Below, one piece after another: positions 5,913 through 14,088 of a stretch of DNA of 33,921 bases (position 1 is its first letter; the number at the start of each line of letters is the position of its first letter). The DNA comes from Bacillota bacterium (lineage in GTDB: Bacteria; Bacillota; Sulfobacillia; Thermaerobacterales; RSA17). The translations under genes were made by a program, and so were the position numbers. Below the pieces are notes generated by a model. The model did no database searches and was not told where the DNA came from. It saw only the letters and a program-made list of their open reading frames with translations. The DNA is taken from assembly GCA_017577485.1 (NCBI GenBank), contig PKRI01000022.1:1-33921 (forward strand). The letters run 5' to 3'.

Positions 5913-8813
5913 GTGGCCAAGCTGGTGCTGGTTGACGGCTACAGCCTGGTCCATCGCGCCTTCTACGCCCTGCCGCCGCTGCAGACCGCCGATGGGCAGC
6001 CGACCAACGCCGTCTACGGCTTTCTCACCATGCTGCTCAAGCTGCTGGACGAGGAGCGGCCCACCCACGTGGCGGTGGTCTTCGACGCCGCCGGCCCCAC
6101 GTTCCGCGACAAGGTTTACGCGGAGTACAAGGCCCACCGGCCCGAGACGCCCGATGAACTGCGCAGCCAGTTTCCCCTGGTTCGGGAAGCCTGCGCCGCG
6201 CTGAACATCCCGGTCCTGGAGCGGCAGGGCTACGAGGCCGACGACGTGCTGGGGACCCTGGCCCGCCGGGCCGCCGGGGCCGGCTGGGACGTGCTGATCG
6301 TCACCGGCGACCGCGACGTGCTGCAGCTGGTGGGCGACCGGGTGCAGGCCCTGATCACCCGCCGCGGCATCAGCGACCTGCGCCGCTGGGACCTGGACGA
6401 GGTGCGCCGGGAGTACGGCCTGGAGCCGGCCCAGCTGGTCGATGTCAAGGCGCTGATGGGCGACGCCTCCGACAACATTCCCGGCGTGCCCGGCGTGGGC
6501 GAGAAGACGGCCGTGAAGTTGATCGCGGAGTTTGGCGATCTGGAGAGCGTGCTGGCCAACGTGGACCGGGTCAGCGGCAAGAAGCTGGCGGAAGCGCTGC
6601 GCCAGCACGCGGAAACGGCGCGCCAAAGCCGCGTGCTGGCGCGGATTGAGACGGACGTGCCGCTGGAGGTGGATCTGGAAGCCCTCCAGCGCCGGGACCC
6701 CGATCCCGACCGCGCCCGGGACCTGTTCACCCGGCTGGAGTTCCGCAGCCTCCTGGACAGGCTGGGCATCCAGCGGGGCAGGGGCCCGGCGGGCGCCGGC
6801 GGGGACGGTGCCGCCGCGCCCGGGGGCGAGATCCGGATCCACCGGGTGGCCGGCGAACAGGCGCTGGAAGAGGCGGTTTCGGCCCTGGGCGCGGTCCCGG
6901 CAGCCGCCGTCACCTACCGCCTGGCGGGGACGGAGCCGCGCCGGTGGCCGCTCCGCTACCTGGCGGTGGCGGCGGGCAGCGATGTGTGGGTGGTCCACTG
7001 TTCCGGCGGCGAGACAGGCGGCGAGCCCGGCGGCCTGCCCGAGCGGTCCGCCCTGCGGGTGCTGGATCTCCTGCTGCGGCGCGCCGCCGCCGGCGAGATG
7101 CAGGTGGTGGTCCACGACCTGAAGCCCCTGCTCACCCGCGGCCTCTGCAGCGGTCTCTGGCAGGACTGTCCCGACATTCTGGCCGCGCGGGTCCCGGAGC
7201 CGTCTTTCGACGCTTCGGACGGCATGCCGCCCCAGCCTGAACCTGCCGACAGCCGGCCGCCGGCGGTCCTGGATACCGCCGTGGCCGCCTACCTGCTGGA
7301 CGCCTCCCGCAGCGCCTACCGGGTCAGCGACCTGGCCCGGCAGTACCTGGGCGCCGACGTGCCCGAGCCCGAGGACCTGGCCGCCGCCGGCGGCCGCCGC
7401 GGCGGCCTGCCCCTGGAGCAGGTGAGCGCCGACGACCTGGACGCCGTGGCGGCCCGGCAGAGCGCGCTGCTGGCCGGCCTGGCCGAGGCCCTCCACGCCC
7501 AGGTGGTCGGCCAGGGACTGGGCCTGCTGCTCAGGCGCATCGAGGCGCCGCTGACCGAGGTGCTGGCGGCCATGGAGCACGCCGGCGTCCTGGTGGACCG
7601 CGACGCCCTGCGGGCCATGGGCCGCGACATCCAGGCCCGGGTCCAGGAACTTCAGGCCGAGATCTACGAATTGGCCGGCACGGAGTTCAACATCAACTCC
7701 ACCCAGCAGCTGGGCCAGGTGCTGTTCGAGCGGCTGAAACTGCCGGTGATCAAGCGCACCAAGACCGGCTACTCCACCGACGCCGAGGTGCTGGAGGAAC
7801 TGGCTGCGGAGCATCCCATCGCCGCCCGGGTTCTGGAGCACCGGACGCTGGCCAAGCTGATGGGCACCTACGTGGAAGGCCTGGACGCGGCCATCGAGGC
7901 CGACGGCCGCATCCACACCACCTTCCAGCAGACGGTGGCGTCCACCGGGCGCCTGGCCTCCACCGACCCCAACCTGCAGAACATCCCCATCCGCGACGAG
8001 CCGGGCCGCGGCCTGCGCCGGGCCTTCATCGCGCCGCCGGGCCACGTGCTCCTGGCCTGCGACTACTCCCAGATCGAACTGCGGGTCCTGGCCCACATGT
8101 CCGGCGACCCGCGCATGGTGGAGGCCTTCCTGGCGGGCGAGGACATCCACCGCCGCACCGCCGCCGAGGTCTTCGGGCTGCCCCTGGATCAGGTAACGTC
8201 CCGGCACCGCAGCCTGGCCAAGGCGGTGAACTTCGGCATCGTCTACGGCATCAGCGACTTCGGCCTGGCCCGCCAGCTGAACATCCCCCGCGAGGAGGCC
8301 CGCGACTTCATCAGCCGCTACTTCGCCCGCTACGCGGGGGTCAAGCGCTACCTTGACCGCACGGTGGCCCAGGCCCGGGAGCAGGGGTTCGTGCGGACCC
8401 TGTTCGGCCGGGTCCGCTACCTGCCCGACATCCGCAGCCGCATCTTCCACCGCCGCTCCTTCGCCGAGCGCACGGCCATGAACACGCCCATCCAGGGCAC
8501 GGCCGCCGACATCATCAAGGCGGCCATGGTGGGCGTGCACCGGCGCCTGCGGGCCGAGGGACGGCGGGCGCGCCTGCTGCTGCAGGTCCACGACGAGTTG
8601 ATCCTGGAGGTGCCCGAAGACGAGCTGGAGCCGGTGGCCCGCATGGTGGTGGAGGTCATGACCGGCGCCGTCCGCCTGCGGGTACCCCTGGTGGTGGATG
8701 CCAGGTTCGGCCGCGACTGGTACGAGATGACGCGGCTGGACGTGGGCACTCTCACGGGCCCGCGGCAGCCGGCCGCGCCGCCTGCGCCCGGCGGTGACAC
8801 CGCCGGTGCCTGA
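5913..8813 (+). CDS. polA: DNA polymerase I
   Basis: 966 aa, replication and repair polymerase. The N-terminal 5' nuclease is intact (LVLVDGYSLVHRAFYALPP at residue 4 onward, YEADDVLGTLA, TGDRDVLQLV, and a helix-hairpin-helix DASDNIPGVPGVGEKTAVKL). The central 3'-5' exonuclease domain (about 300-500) has lost the first DxE motif (AAVTYRLAGTEP at the expected place) although a late Asp (VLDTAVAAYLLD) remains. Proofreading is therefore probably absent, as in Taq and many Bacillota enzymes. The polymerase core is complete: motif A DYSQIELRVLAHMSGD near 717, motif B RSLAKAVNFGIVYG near 770 and motif C QVHDELILEVP near 893. The start is GTG. The stop overlaps the mutM start by 8 bases. Confidence 0.97.
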   Translation: MAKLVLVDGYSLVHRAFYALPPLQTADGQPTNAVYGFLTMLLKLLDEERPTHVAVVFDAAGPTFRDKVYAEYKAHRPETPDELRSQFPLVREACAALNIPVLERQGYEADDVLGTLARRAAGAGWDVLIVTGDRDVLQLVGDRVQALITRRGISDLRRWDLDEVRREYGLEPAQLVDVKALMGDASDNIPGVPGVGEKTAVKLIAEFGDLESVLANVDRVSGKKLAEALRQHAETARQSRVLARIETDVPLEVDLEALQRRDPDPDRARDLFTRLEFRSLLDRLGIQRGRGPAGAGGDGAAAPGGEIRIHRVAGEQALEEAVSALGAVPAAAVTYRLAGTEPRRWPLRYLAVAAGSDVWVVHCSGGETGGEPGGLPERSALRVLDLLLRRAAAGEMQVVVHDLKPLLTRGLCSGLWQDCPDILAARVPEPSFDASDGMPPQPEPADSRPPAVLDTAVAAYLLDASRSAYRVSDLARQYLGADVPEPEDLAAAGGRRGGLPLEQVSADDLDAVAARQSALLAGLAEALHAQVVGQGLGLLLRRIEAPLTEVLAAMEHAGVLVDRDALRAMGRDIQARVQELQAEIYELAGTEFNINSTQQLGQVLFERLKLPVIKRTKTGYSTDAEVLEELAAEHPIAARVLEHRTLAKLMGTYVEGLDAAIEADGRIHTTFQQTVASTGRLASTDPNLQNIPIRDEPGRGLRRAFIAPPGHVLLACDYSQIELRVLAHMSGDPRMVEAFLAGEDIHRRTAAEVFGLPLDQVTSRHRSLAKAVNFGIVYGISDFGLARQLNIPREEARDFISRYFARYAGVKRYLDRTVAQAREQGFVRTLFGRVRYLPDIRSRIFHRRSFAERTAMNTPIQGTAADIIKAAMVGVHRRLRAEGRRARLLLQVHDELILEVPEDELEPVARMVVEVMTGAVRLRVPLVVDARFGRDWYEMTRLDVGTLTGPRQPAAPPAPGGDTAGA

Positions 8814-9921
8814 GCTTCCCGAAGTCGAAACCATCCGCCGCACCCTGGCCCCGGAACTGGCCGGCTCGGTGGTCCGCCGTGTGGACGTGCGTGCCCAGGA
8901 CGTGGTGGGCCGGCCCGATGCCCGCACCTTCGCGGCCCGGCTGGCCGGGGCCCGTTTCACCGGCGTGGGCAGGCGGGGCAAGTATTTGCTCCTGGCGTTG
9001 GAGCCGGGCTCGCGGGACGCCGGCGGGGACGCCGCTGAGGGGGGCGGCGCGCAGCCCGGCCGGCGGCCCGCGCCCCTGGTGCTGGTGGTGCACCTGCGCA
9101 TGACCGGCCGGCTGGTCCTGGCCGGCCCGGACGATCCCGAGCCGCCCCACACCCACGTGGTGTTCCACCTGGACGGCGGCCGCCTGCTGCGCTACGCCGA
9201 CGTGCGCCGCTTCGGGCGGCTGTACCTGTTCGAGGCCGCGGAACTTCCGCCCAGCGTGTTGGAGCCGGCCGGCCTGGCTGTCGCGGCTTCGGGGGGTGCC
9301 GCGGCTTCCGGCGGCGGCGCCGCTTCCGGCGGTGCCGCCGCTTCCGGCCCCGCGGGCCGTGCGGCGCGGGCTCAGGGCAAAGGACACCGGTCGGCGGGGG
9401 CTTTGCCGCCGGCCGGGGCAAGGACCGCACCGGGCGATCCGCCGGGCCTGTTTTCCCTGGGCCCCGAGCCGGCGGATCCGCGCTTCGACGCCCGCTGGCT
9501 CCGGGCCCGCTGCCGGGGCCGGCGGGCACCCATCAAGGCCCTGCTGCTGGACCAGCGGGTGGTGGCCGGCCTGGGCAACATTTACGTCGATGAGGCGCTG
9601 TTTGCCGCCGGCATCCACCCGGCCCGGCCGGCGGGTGACCTGGCTCCCGGCGAAATCCGGCGTCTGGTGGAGGCGGTGCGCAGCGTCGTGGACCGGGCGG
9701 TCCAGCGGCGCGGCACGACCCTGTCGGATTTTGTGGACGGCTATGGCCGCCCGGGCGAGATGCGCCCGCATCTGGCGGTGTACGGCCGGGACGGCGAGCC
9801 CTGCCCGCGCTGCGGCACGCCGGTCGAGAAGATCCGCGTGGCCGGCCGGGGAACCCATCTGTGCCCCCGCTGCCAGGCGGTGCCCGCGCAGGGGGCGCGG
9901 AGCCCGGCTGTGCTAGAATGA
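8806..9921 (+). CDS. mutM: formamidopyrimidine-DNA glycosylase with linker insertions
   Basis: 371 aa; the family norm is about 270-290. It removes oxidised purines such as 8-oxoguanine from DNA. I placed the start at GTG 8806 rather than GTG 8794, because the catalytic proline must be the second codon (M-P-E-L-P-E-V-E-T). This start overlaps the end of polA. Key parts are Pro2, Glu3, Lys59 (GRRGKY), the helix-two-turn-helix GLGNIYVDEALFAAGIHP and a complete zinc finger (CPRC...CPRC). Two additions are unusual: about 18 Gly/Ala-rich residues at 70-87, and about 59 Ala/Gly/Ser-rich residues at 158-216 in the hinge between the two domains. Part of the second is encoded by an 18-bp tandem repeat. 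Confidence 0.95.
   Translation: MPELPEVETIRRTLAPELAGSVVRRVDVRAQDVVGRPDARTFAARLAGARFTGVGRRGKYLLLALEPGSRDAGGDAAEGGGAQPGRRPAPLVLVVHLRMTGRLVLAGPDDPEPPHTHVVFHLDGGRLLRYADVRRFGRLYLFEAAELPPSVLEPAGLAVAASGGAAASGGGAASGGAAASGPAGRAARAQGKGHRSAGALPPAGARTAPGDPPGLFSLGPEPADPRFDARWLRARCRGRRAPIKALLLDQRVVAGLGNIYVDEALFAAGIHPARPAGDLAPGEIRRLVEAVRSVVDRAVQRRGTTLSDFVDGYGRPGEMRPHLAVYGRDGEPCPRCGTPVEKIRVAGRGTHLCPRCQAVPAQGARSPAVLE
9283..9354 (+). repeat. 18-bp coding tandem repeat, four copies, inside mutM
   Basis: Units 9283-9300, 9301-9318, 9319-9336 and 9337-9354 share the pattern GCSGCTTCSGGSGGYGSC with a few changes. Each adds six residues of the type AASGGA. The repeat keeps frame, so its expansion would lengthen the protein hinge without breaking it. 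Confidence 0.9.
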
Positions 9922-9949
9922 GCAGCGTGGCGCGAACGGGGGTTGGTCC

Positions 9950-10156
9950 ATGGTTTCGTTCGTCATTGAGCTGGACAGCGAGGCCGAAGTGGAGAGCATG
10001 ATGAAGCGCCTCCGCCAGGACTACGGTGTGACCGGCGAGATGCACGCCCGGGCCGTCGACGGCGGGCGCTGGCGCCTGGTGGTCCACTCCGAGAAGAACC
10101 TCCGCGATTCCACCATCGAGAAGCTCCGCGGCCAGCGCATCGACACCGGCGACTGA
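9950..10156 (+). CDS. small conserved-looking hypothetical protein
   Basis: 68 aa, acidic start and basic C-terminus, no membrane segment. A mixed alpha/beta pattern is visible (SFVIELDSEAEVESMMKRL; RWRLVVHSEKNLRDSTIEKL). It starts at ATG 9950, after GGGGGTTGG. It lies 28 bases after mutM and 24 bases before coaE, on the same strand and with coding-type third-position GC, so I take it as real and in the same operon. I do not recognise a named family, and location is the only functional hint. Confidence 0.75.
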   Translation: MVSFVIELDSEAEVESMMKRLRQDYGVTGEMHARAVDGGRWRLVVHSEKNLRDSTIEKLRGQRIDTGD

Positions 10157-10180
10157 GCCCGGGGGTGAGAGGAACGGGCC

Positions 10181-10795
10181 GTGCTGCGCATCGGACTGAC
10201 CGGCGGGATCGGGACGGGCAAGTCGCGGGTGGCCCGGCTGCTGGCCCAGTTGGGAGCGGCCGTCATCGACGCCGACCAGATCGCGCGCCGGGTGGTGGAA
10301 CCCGGCGGCCCCGCCTATGACGGCGTGGTGGCGCGGTTCGGGCGCGGCATCCTGCATCCCGACGGCACCATCGACCGCAGGGCGCTGGCCGACATCGTGT
10401 TCAGCGACCCTGCCGCGCGGCGCGACCTGGAAGCGCTGGTGCATCCCGCCGTCCGCGCCGAGACCGACCGGCGCATCGCTGAACTGGCGCAGAGCCCCGA
10501 GCCGCCGCCCGCGGTGGTGGTCGACATCCCGCTGCTGTTCGAGGCCGGCCGCGCCGGCGATTTCGACCAGATCTGGGTGGTCTACGCGCCCGACGACGTG
10601 GCCGTGGCCCGGGCCGCTGCCCGCGACGGCACCGACCCGGAGCGGGTCCGGGCCCGCATGCGGGCCCAGTGGCCCATCGAGGAGAAGGCCCGCCGCGCCG
10701 ACGTGGTCATCGACAACAGCGGCGATTGGGCCGACACCGAAGCCCAGGTCCGGCGCGCCTGGAGCCGGCTGATCGGGAAGGCCGCGGCGCCATGA
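10181..10795 (+). CDS. coaE: dephospho-CoA kinase
   Basis: 204 aa, the usual length. It catalyses the last step of coenzyme A synthesis, phosphorylating the 3'-hydroxyl of dephospho-CoA with ATP. The P-loop GGIGTGKS is at residues 8-15, followed by VIDADQIARRVVEPGGPAY and VVVDIPLLFEAG, which are family signatures. The start is GTG 10181 after GAGAGGAACG. Its TGA overlaps the next gene's ATG (ATGA), so translation is probably coupled. Confidence 0.96.
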   Translation: MLRIGLTGGIGTGKSRVARLLAQLGAAVIDADQIARRVVEPGGPAYDGVVARFGRGILHPDGTIDRRALADIVFSDPAARRDLEALVHPAVRAETDRRIAELAQSPEPPPAVVVDIPLLFEAGRAGDFDQIWVVYAPDDVAVARAAARDGTDPERVRARMRAQWPIEEKARRADVVIDNSGDWADTEAQVRRAWSRLIGKAAAP

Positions 10796-11370
10796 GGGGG
10801 CGTGGTCCGAAACGCCGCCGCCTGTTCGGGCTGGCGCTGCGGCTGCTGGTGGCGGCAGCGGTGGCCGTGTCCCTGCTGCGGTGGGCATACCCGCTGGACT
10901 ACCGCGACGTCATCGTGGCCAATGCCCGGCGGCACGGCCTGGATCCGGCGCTGGTGGCCTCGGTCATCCGCGTCGAGAGCGGCTTCAATCCCGAGGCCGT
11001 TTCGCCCCGGGGCGCCCTCGGCCTGATGCAGGTGATGCCGGCGACAGGCCAGTGGGTGGCGGGGCAGATGGGCATGGAAGGGTTCATGCCCGACCACCTC
11101 CACGATCCCGAGACCAACATCGCCATGGGCACCTGGTACCTGGCCGACCTGATGCGCACCTTCGACGGCGACCTGGTGCTGGCGCTGGCCGCCTACAACG
11201 CCGGCCGGGGCAACGTCAGCCGCTGGATTAGCGAGCGGCCCGGGGCGGCGGCCCGCGACAGGTCCCTGGACTCGCGGCTGGCGGAGATTCCCTTCCCCGA
11301 GACCCGGCGCTTCGTGCGGCGGGTGCTGGACGGCCAGCGCGTCTACGACCTGCTTTACCCGTCGCTATGA
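10792..11370 (+). CDS. membrane-anchored lytic transglycosylase (SLT domain)
   Basis: 192 aa. A basic start is followed by one membrane anchor or signal (residues about 11-30), then an SLT catalytic domain: VIRVESGFNP with catalytic Glu62, GALGLMQVMPAT (74-85) and AYNAG (134-138). It would cleave peptidoglycan glycan strands outside the membrane. The ATG overlaps the coaE stop. Its position after polA-mutM-coaE is a known arrangement in Bacillota. Confidence 0.94.
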   Translation: MRGRGPKRRRLFGLALRLLVAAAVAVSLLRWAYPLDYRDVIVANARRHGLDPALVASVIRVESGFNPEAVSPRGALGLMQVMPATGQWVAGQMGMEGFMPDHLHDPETNIAMGTWYLADLMRTFDGDLVLALAAYNAGRGNVSRWISERPGAAARDRSLDSRLAEIPFPETRRFVRRVLDGQRVYDLLYPSL

Positions 11371-11416
11371 CGGCGGCCGCGCCTCCGGCGGGACCGGGCC
11401 GGCGCTTTCCCTATCG

Positions 11417-11422
11417 TATAAT
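11417..11422 (+). promoter_or_regulatory. perfect -10 hexamer (TATAAT) ahead of the small membrane protein
   Basis: TATAAT at 11417-11422 stands out in GC-rich surroundings, 16 bases before the ATG at 11438. No acceptable -35 hexamer lies at 16-18 bases, so the promoter call is tentative. If real, the leader would be very short. Confidence 0.35.
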
Positions 11423-11437
11423 GGTCGTAATGGCCTG

Positions 11438-11665
11438 ATGGTCGCGACGGATGGCCGCGACGAGGAGGCGACGCCGTTGCCGCAGGCAGGAGGCCCCGAT
11501 CTTCGGCGGGTTGAGCCGGAGCCCGACGACAAGCCGCCCGAGTTCGGGTGGCTGGACGTGCTGGCCTTCACCATCGCCGCCTATCAGCTGCTGCTGCCCG
11601 TGGTCGGGGCCCTGATCGGCGTCGGCCTGCTGGTGTACTTTGGCCTCTGGCTGCTGGCGCGGTGA
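11438..11665 (+). CDS. small membrane protein, one hydrophobic hairpin
   Basis: 75 aa. The charged, Pro/Asp/Glu-rich N-terminus (residues 1-36) is followed by a long hydrophobic stretch (about 39-74) with a central Gly, enough for one long or two short membrane spans. The start codon ATG 11438 has no good ribosome site. It follows the transglycosylase on the same strand after 67 bases. A hairpin (11699-11705 / 11710-11716) lies just downstream but lacks a T-run. No family recognised. Confidence 0.65.
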   Translation: MVATDGRDEEATPLPQAGGPDLRRVEPEPDDKPPEFGWLDVLAFTIAAYQLLLPVVGALIGVGLLVYFGLWLLAR

Positions 11666-11732
11666 ACGGATCCGGCGTATCATGGGGACCGCGCGGCCGC
11701 CGGCATGCCTGCCGGCAAATTGTGCGGGGACG

Positions 11733-11761
11733 TTGCCTGCCGGCGCGGCATGTGCTAAGAT
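11733..11761 (+). promoter_or_regulatory. sigma-A-type promoter of the tRNA-Leu pair
   Basis: TTGCCT (11733-11738), a 17-base spacer and TAAGAT (11756-11761), with an extended -10 TGC just before it. The predicted start near 11768 is about 17 bases ahead of the first tRNA. This is one of the best promoter matches in the window. Confidence 0.7.
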
Positions 11762-11784
11762 TCATTACGCTCAATCGATCCCGT

Positions 11785-11868
11785 GCCGAAGTGGTGGAAC
11801 TGGCAGACACGCGGTGTTCAGGGCGCCGTGGGCGTACGCCCGTGTGGGTTCGAATCCCACCTTCGGCA
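11785..11868 (+). tRNA. tRNA-Leu (anticodon CAG)
   Basis: 84 nt class II tRNA. The acceptor stem is GCCGAAG/CTTCGGC with A73 as discriminator. The anticodon stem is CGGTG/CGCCG with loop TTCAGGG, giving anticodon CAG (reads CUG, an expected major Leu codon at this GC). It has a long variable arm (GTGGGCGTACGCCCGT region) and T-loop GGTTCGAATCC. CCA is not encoded. Confidence 0.96.
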
Positions 11869-11906
11869 CAATGGTAGCCGGAGCCGTCAAGGCTCCGGTC
11901 GCGTAT

Positions 11907-11991
11907 GCGGCGGTGGCGGAATCGGCAGACGCGCTAGCTTGAGGGGCTAGTTCCCATTGCGGGAGTGGAGGTTCAAATCCTCTCCGCCGCA
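11907..11991 (+). tRNA. tRNA-Leu (anticodon GAG)
   Basis: 85 nt class II tRNA. The acceptor stem is GCGGCGG/CCGCCGC with discriminator A. The anticodon stem is CTAGC/GCTAG with loop TTGAGGG, anticodon GAG (reads CUC/CUU). A long variable arm and T-loop GGTTCAAATCC are present, and CCA is not encoded. It lies 38 bases after tRNA-Leu(CAG); the spacer carries a hairpin (CCGGAGCC/GGCTCCGG, 11878-11898) that may help processing. Confidence 0.96.
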
Positions 11992-11998
11992 CAGGTGG

Positions 11999-12041
11999 AA
12001 CCGGAAAGCCTGGACAGACCCGGCTTTCCGGTTCTTTGTTT
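11999..12041 (+). terminator. terminator of the tRNA-Leu transcript
   Basis: Perfect 12-bp stem 11999-12010 / 12022-12033 (AACCGGAAAGCC), an 11-base loop, then CTTTGTTT. It begins 8 bases after the second tRNA. Confidence 0.85.
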
Positions 12042-12108
12042 CCGGCGGGATGCCTCGGCGCCGCTCCCCCGACCCGCGCAGCGGCCGGGTCACTCCGCCG
12101 GCAGTACT

Positions 12109-12320
12109 GGCGTTCAGCGAGGCGTACACGGGGTTCTGCTCGATGGCCTGGCGGCCGGGCGACCAGGCCATCTGGCTCCAGACCACCACGTCCACCAGCT
12201 CCAACATGTTTAGCTGCTCGGCGCTGATCCAGGCGTAGAACTGGTCACCGAACAGGGGATCAAACTCTTCCGGCACCACGAAACCCAGGTCCGTGAAGAC
12301 GTTCGGCGCGTCAAGGGGGA
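12109..12320 (-). pseudogene. fragment of a siderophore/iron ABC transporter binding-protein gene
   Basis: The minus-strand frame encodes about 70 residues that read like the C-terminal lobe of a FecB/FhuD-type substrate-binding protein: NVFTDLGFVVPEEF, FYAWISAEQLNMLE, VVVWSQ and QAIEQNPVYASLNA. The usual protein is over 300 aa. There is no signal peptide, no N-terminal lobe and no normal end. The frame runs on without a start through antisense of the antiporter gene and stops inside the tRNA-Leu region. I read it as a deletion remnant. No transporter permease or ATPase is nearby. Confidence 0.65.
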
Positions 12321-12377
12321 GCGGCAACAAGACGGGAGCTGGTATGGCCCTGCAGGGGGGCGCCCGGCTCCCGCCCG

Positions 12378-13943
12378 CTATTCCTCGCCGGTCCTCGGGG
12401 CGGCGGCGACCTCGCCTTCCTCGGGTGCCTCGGCTGCGGCCGCCGTCGGCGGGCTCCCGGCCTGGCCCGGTGGTGACTCCTGGGGTTGCCGGTCCTCCGC
12501 CGGCTCCCCGGCCGGGCCCTCCATCAACTCGCGGACGGTGTCCAGGTCCTCGTGCTGCACCAGGATGTAGACGTGGTCGCCCTCTTCGAAGCGGGTATTG
12601 CCGCGGGGCGCGACGATGCGCTCGCCGCGCACCAGCGCGCTGACGGTGGCGCCGGCGGGCAGGGGCACCTCGCCCAGCACCTTGCCCAGCAGCGGCGACT
12701 CTTTCGTGACCTGGAACGACAGCATGTCGGCGTTGGTCTGGCCCACCGGCGTGAACTCCAGCACCTCGGCGGGCACCGCCGGCAGGTCGGCCTCCAGCCG
12801 CAGCCAGCGGGCCACCGTCGACAGGGTGCCGCCCTGGATCAGCGCCGAGGTCAGCACCACGAAGAACACCACGTTGAAGATGAAGTCGCTGCCCTCGAGG
12901 CCCGCCGCCAGCGGGAACGTGGCCAGCACGATGGGCACGGCGCCGCGCAGCCCGGTCCAGCCGATCATCAGCCGCTCCTGGCGGCTGAACTTCCACGGCA
13001 GCGTGCTGAGCCAGACCGCCAGGGGCCGCGCCAGGAACATCAGGGCGGCGGCCACCGCCAGGCCCTGCAGCGTCACGCCGGGAAGCCGGCTGGGGAAGAC
13101 CAGGAGGCCCAGCAGGACGAACATCAACACCTGGAACACCCAGGCCACGCCCTCGTGGAAGCGCAGCACCGTGGTGCGGTAGACCTTGAGGCGCTCGGAA
13201 ATCTGCAGCCCGGCCACGTACACCGCCAGGAAGCCGCTGCCGCCCAGGATGTAGGTCAGGCCGAAGGTGGTGAGCCCCACGCCCAGGGTCAGCAGCAGGT
13301 AGGGATAGCTGGTGTCGGCCCGGAGCAGGTTCAGCAGGCGGCCGCCCAGGCGGCCCAGCACCACGCCCACCAGCAGACCCAGGCCGAACTGCTTCACCAG
13401 CAGCAGCGCCGCCGCCCCGGGCTGCACCTGCCCGGCCAGAAGCAGTTCCAGCAGCACGGTGGTCAGGAAGATGGCCATGGGGTCGTTGGAGGCCGACTCC
13501 ACCTCCAGCAGCGTCGCCAGGCGGCGGGGCAACTGCGTCCCCGCCAGCACCGCGAACACCGCGGCGGCGTCGGTGGAGCCGACGATGGACGCGATCAGCA
13601 GCGCATATCCGAAGTCCAGGTCCAGGACCAGGTACATGAAGACGCCCAGGATCAGGGCGGAGAGGATGACGCCCACGGTGGCCAGCGACAGCGACGGTGC
13701 CAGGATCGACCGGGCCTGGGACCAGCGGGTGCGCAGGCCGCCCTCGAAGAGGATCACCGCCAGGGCCACGCTGCCCAGCCGCTCCGCCAGCACGGCGTCG
13801 TCGAAATACACCCAGCCGAGCACGTCGCTGCCGATCAGCATACCGAAGCCCAGGAAGAGCACCAGCGCGGGGACTTCGAAGCGGCTGGCCAGCAGGGAGA
13901 GGCCCACGCCCGTGAGCAGGGCGAGGCCCACGGCCAGCATCAT
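12378..13943 (-). CDS. cation/proton antiporter, CPA1 family with TrkA-C domain (NhaP2/CvrA-like)
   Basis: 521 aa. About twelve membrane segments fill residues 1-385, beginning VGLALLTGVGLSLLASRFEVP. Typical CPA1 motifs are ILFEGGLRTR and the IVGSTDAAAVFAVLAG segment, and SASNDPMAIFLT carries the expected ND acid pair. A cytosolic TrkA-C (RCK-C) domain follows at about 400-480 (SFQVTKESPLLGKVLGEV...GDHVYILVQ). This layout is that of K+/H+ or Na+/H+ antiporters that control cytoplasmic pH and potassium. The C-terminal 40 residues are a Pro/Glu/Ala-rich tail. The start is ATG 13943; no strong ribosome site is visible. It is divergent from fba, with 145 bases between the starts. Confidence 0.93.
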   Translation of the reverse strand: MMLAVGLALLTGVGLSLLASRFEVPALVLFLGFGMLIGSDVLGWVYFDDAVLAERLGSVALAVILFEGGLRTRWSQARSILAPSLSLATVGVILSALILGVFMYLVLDLDFGYALLIASIVGSTDAAAVFAVLAGTQLPRRLATLLEVESASNDPMAIFLTTVLLELLLAGQVQPGAAALLLVKQFGLGLLVGVVLGRLGGRLLNLLRADTSYPYLLLTLGVGLTTFGLTYILGGSGFLAVYVAGLQISERLKVYRTTVLRFHEGVAWVFQVLMFVLLGLLVFPSRLPGVTLQGLAVAAALMFLARPLAVWLSTLPWKFSRQERLMIGWTGLRGAVPIVLATFPLAAGLEGSDFIFNVVFFVVLTSALIQGGTLSTVARWLRLEADLPAVPAEVLEFTPVGQTNADMLSFQVTKESPLLGKVLGEVPLPAGATVSALVRGERIVAPRGNTRFEEGDHVYILVQHEDLDTVRELMEGPAGEPAEDRQPQESPPGQAGSPPTAAAAEAPEEGEVAAAPRTGEE

Positions 13944-14088
13944 GGCACCCAGGGAGATGGACTCAGCCAGCGGCGCTCACCTCCGGGTGGGAACTCCGCG
14001 GCTAGTCTAACATGGTCACAGGAAGGCCGTGAGGGATGGACGAAAGGACCCTGCGGGCGTTCCCATCAAGGCTAGGGAGGGCTTCACC

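Noticed and set aside
5727..9152. Very long minus-strand open frame (over 1100 codons) antisense to polA and mutM
   Set aside because: It is a GC-driven shadow of the polA codons, rich in His/Gln/Gly/Arg, without domain motifs or a ribosome site. polA is unmistakable on the other strand.
12486..14075. Plus-strand open frame of 529 codons over the antiporter gene
   Set aside because: Gln/His-rich shadow of the antiporter's hydrophobic codons.
14029..14088. Longer aldolase start at 14029
   Set aside because: GTG 14089 has GGAGG at ideal spacing and gives the family's normal N-terminus.
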